NCBI GenBank assembly: GCA_028565635.1
Contig: JAOXYB010015888.1
Span: 1 to 12,392 of the forward strand
DNA from: Phoronis ovalis
Taxonomy: Eukaryota; Phoronida; Phoronidae
Length of the DNA: 12,392 nt
Reading direction: 5' to 3'
Positions within the stretch are counted from its first letter, which is position 1. Each line of letters begins with the position of its first letter. Shown piece by piece: positions 1 through 12,392 of the stretch. Below the pieces are notes generated by a model. The model did no database searches. It was given only the letters and a program-made list of their open reading frames with translations, and was not told where the DNA came from. The position numbers and the translations under genes are program-made.

Positions 1-670
1 ATTTATCACATGTTTTATCATTGACCTACACCTGTGCTTGTAAACGTAAGTCATTATTTTGAAACAAAATCACTATATGACTAATACTTCTCGTAAACTG
101 GAGTACTTAAGTTTCTACTGAACTGTACGCAACTGTTTCGGATTCACAACTTATTAAATTTAAAGGTGAATCTAGTGGAGTAAAATTGGGGGTGGGGGTT
201 CTGTCAGTTTTAACTTTCATTTGATATAAAGTTGCATTAGGAAGGCCATTTCGGAATGTAAAGAGGGTCAAATGTTACTAGGTAAGTCTTACAACTTTGT
301 TCTTACACGCTTCTCTTGTTCAAAATATTGTACATGAAGTCCACCAATATTTTAGTATTAGAACCTTTCGTGGTTTTAAAATTATTAACATTCAGGTATA
401 TTATTTTCAATGTTAAATTATGTTGTGGGTTTTCACACACATATGTGTCTTTAAACATCCTGTCATAAGCAAGCTAGGCTATTAGAAAATGTTAATGGTT
501 GTCAGAGATATGGCGGTTAATTAAATATCGATAGGGGTATTAGAGTAGAAAAGCATCCTATGAGTTAAATTACAAATATACTAACTCAGGTCTTTGAAAT
601 AGAGTTAGAATATATGACATGCATTATATACGAATTTCAATGACAGATATGGATATTTCTTTAATTACAG
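1..670 (+). other. Upstream non-coding DNA (5' intron or flank)
   Basis: AT-rich sequence without an open frame of note. If the splice acceptor at 670/671 is real, this is the 3' end of an intron in the 5'UTR and the promoter lies left of the window; otherwise it is the gene's immediate 5' flank. Two G5 runs at about 188-198 stand alone, and no convincing core promoter could be recognised. The pyrimidine-rich stretch before 670 (TTTCTTTAATTACAG) favours the intron reading. Confidence 0.5.

Positions 671-671
<1 letters not shown>
656..671 (+). promoter_or_regulatory. Candidate 3' splice acceptor before the start-codon exon
   Basis: TTTCTTTAATTACAG followed by ATG fits an animal 3' splice site: a T-rich tract, CAG, then exon. 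It implies a 5' non-coding exon outside the window and a start-codon exon from 671 to 895. This is sequence inference only; the alternative is that the transcript starts in this region without an upstream exon. Confidence 0.45.
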
Positions 672-12279
<11,608 letters not shown>

Positions 12280-12392
12280 GTTGGTTCATATATGGAGAAC
12301 ATATTGCTTCTTTAATTATCTATAAACTATTTCAATGCAGAGCTTTGTTGGTCATTTTTTGATATACACCACTTCCTTTATGCAGTGATTTA
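12280..12392 (+). other. Start of PAR-3 intron 6 (runs off the window)
   Basis: Begins GTTGGT after GGCAG. The donor matches consensus at GT and +5 G but is weaker than the other five. The stop at 12323-12325 in the exon frame confirms that coding does not continue. The acceptor and the exon with the rest of PDZ1 are outside the window. Confidence 0.8.

Noticed and set aside
188-198. Two adjacent G5 runs as a possible G-quadruplex
   Set aside because: Only two runs are present; a quadruplex needs four closely spaced runs.
12280-12325. Coding continuation past 12279
   Set aside because: The frame stops at 12323-12325 and does not resemble the PDZ1 continuation. GGCAG|GTTGGT is a donor at the expected place.

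Overview
This 12.4 kb window is AT-rich animal nuclear DNA carrying the 5' part of one protein-coding gene on the + strand: the ortholog of PAR-3 (vertebrate PARD3, fly Bazooka), the scaffold of the PAR-3/PAR-6/aPKC cell-polarity complex. Six coding exons join in frame into the first 312 codons of the protein plus two bases of codon 313. The gene continues beyond the right edge. No second gene, RNA gene or bacterial-type feature could be supported.

Layout: 1-670 is non-coding DNA upstream of a likely 3' splice site (670/671). A probable 5'UTR segment (671-775) holds a 12-codon upstream ORF. The coding exons are 776-895 (ATG and first half of the CR1/NTD oligomerisation domain), 5628-5732 (second half of CR1), 8095-8290 (end of CR1, then the GGDGTSASS block), 10412-10593 (linker with the RRGSEP phosphosite), 11252-11425 (Ser-rich linker) and 12119-12279 (linker and start of PDZ1). 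The introns are about 4.7, 2.4, 2.1, 0.66 and 0.69 kb, with a sixth running off the end. All splice sites are GT-AG and all phases agree (0, 0, 1, 0, 0, 2). The last two introns are much shorter than the first three.

The encoded N-terminal third contains what is needed for PAR-3 self-assembly (CR1), for its likely control by Par-1/14-3-3 (Ser153), and the start of the first of three PDZ domains. PDZ2, PDZ3 and the aPKC-binding CR3 region must lie to the right of the window.

Organism: the exon-intron structure and PAR-3 identity indicate a bilaterian or other animal. The protein is clearly vertebrate-like in its conserved blocks but diverged in its linkers, and the DNA is strongly AT-rich with multi-kilobase introns, so an invertebrate is likely. 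A lophotrochozoan such as a mollusc is a guess only; a TTATCTCCCCT-like string at about 11619-11629 resembles a short motif I recall as common in molluscan DNA. The introns hold AT-rich unique sequence plus a few small structures: a degenerate 23-bp tandem repeat, an inverted-repeat unit of about 0.6 kb that could be a decayed MITE, several perfect hairpins and microsatellites. I found no convincing previously undescribed system.
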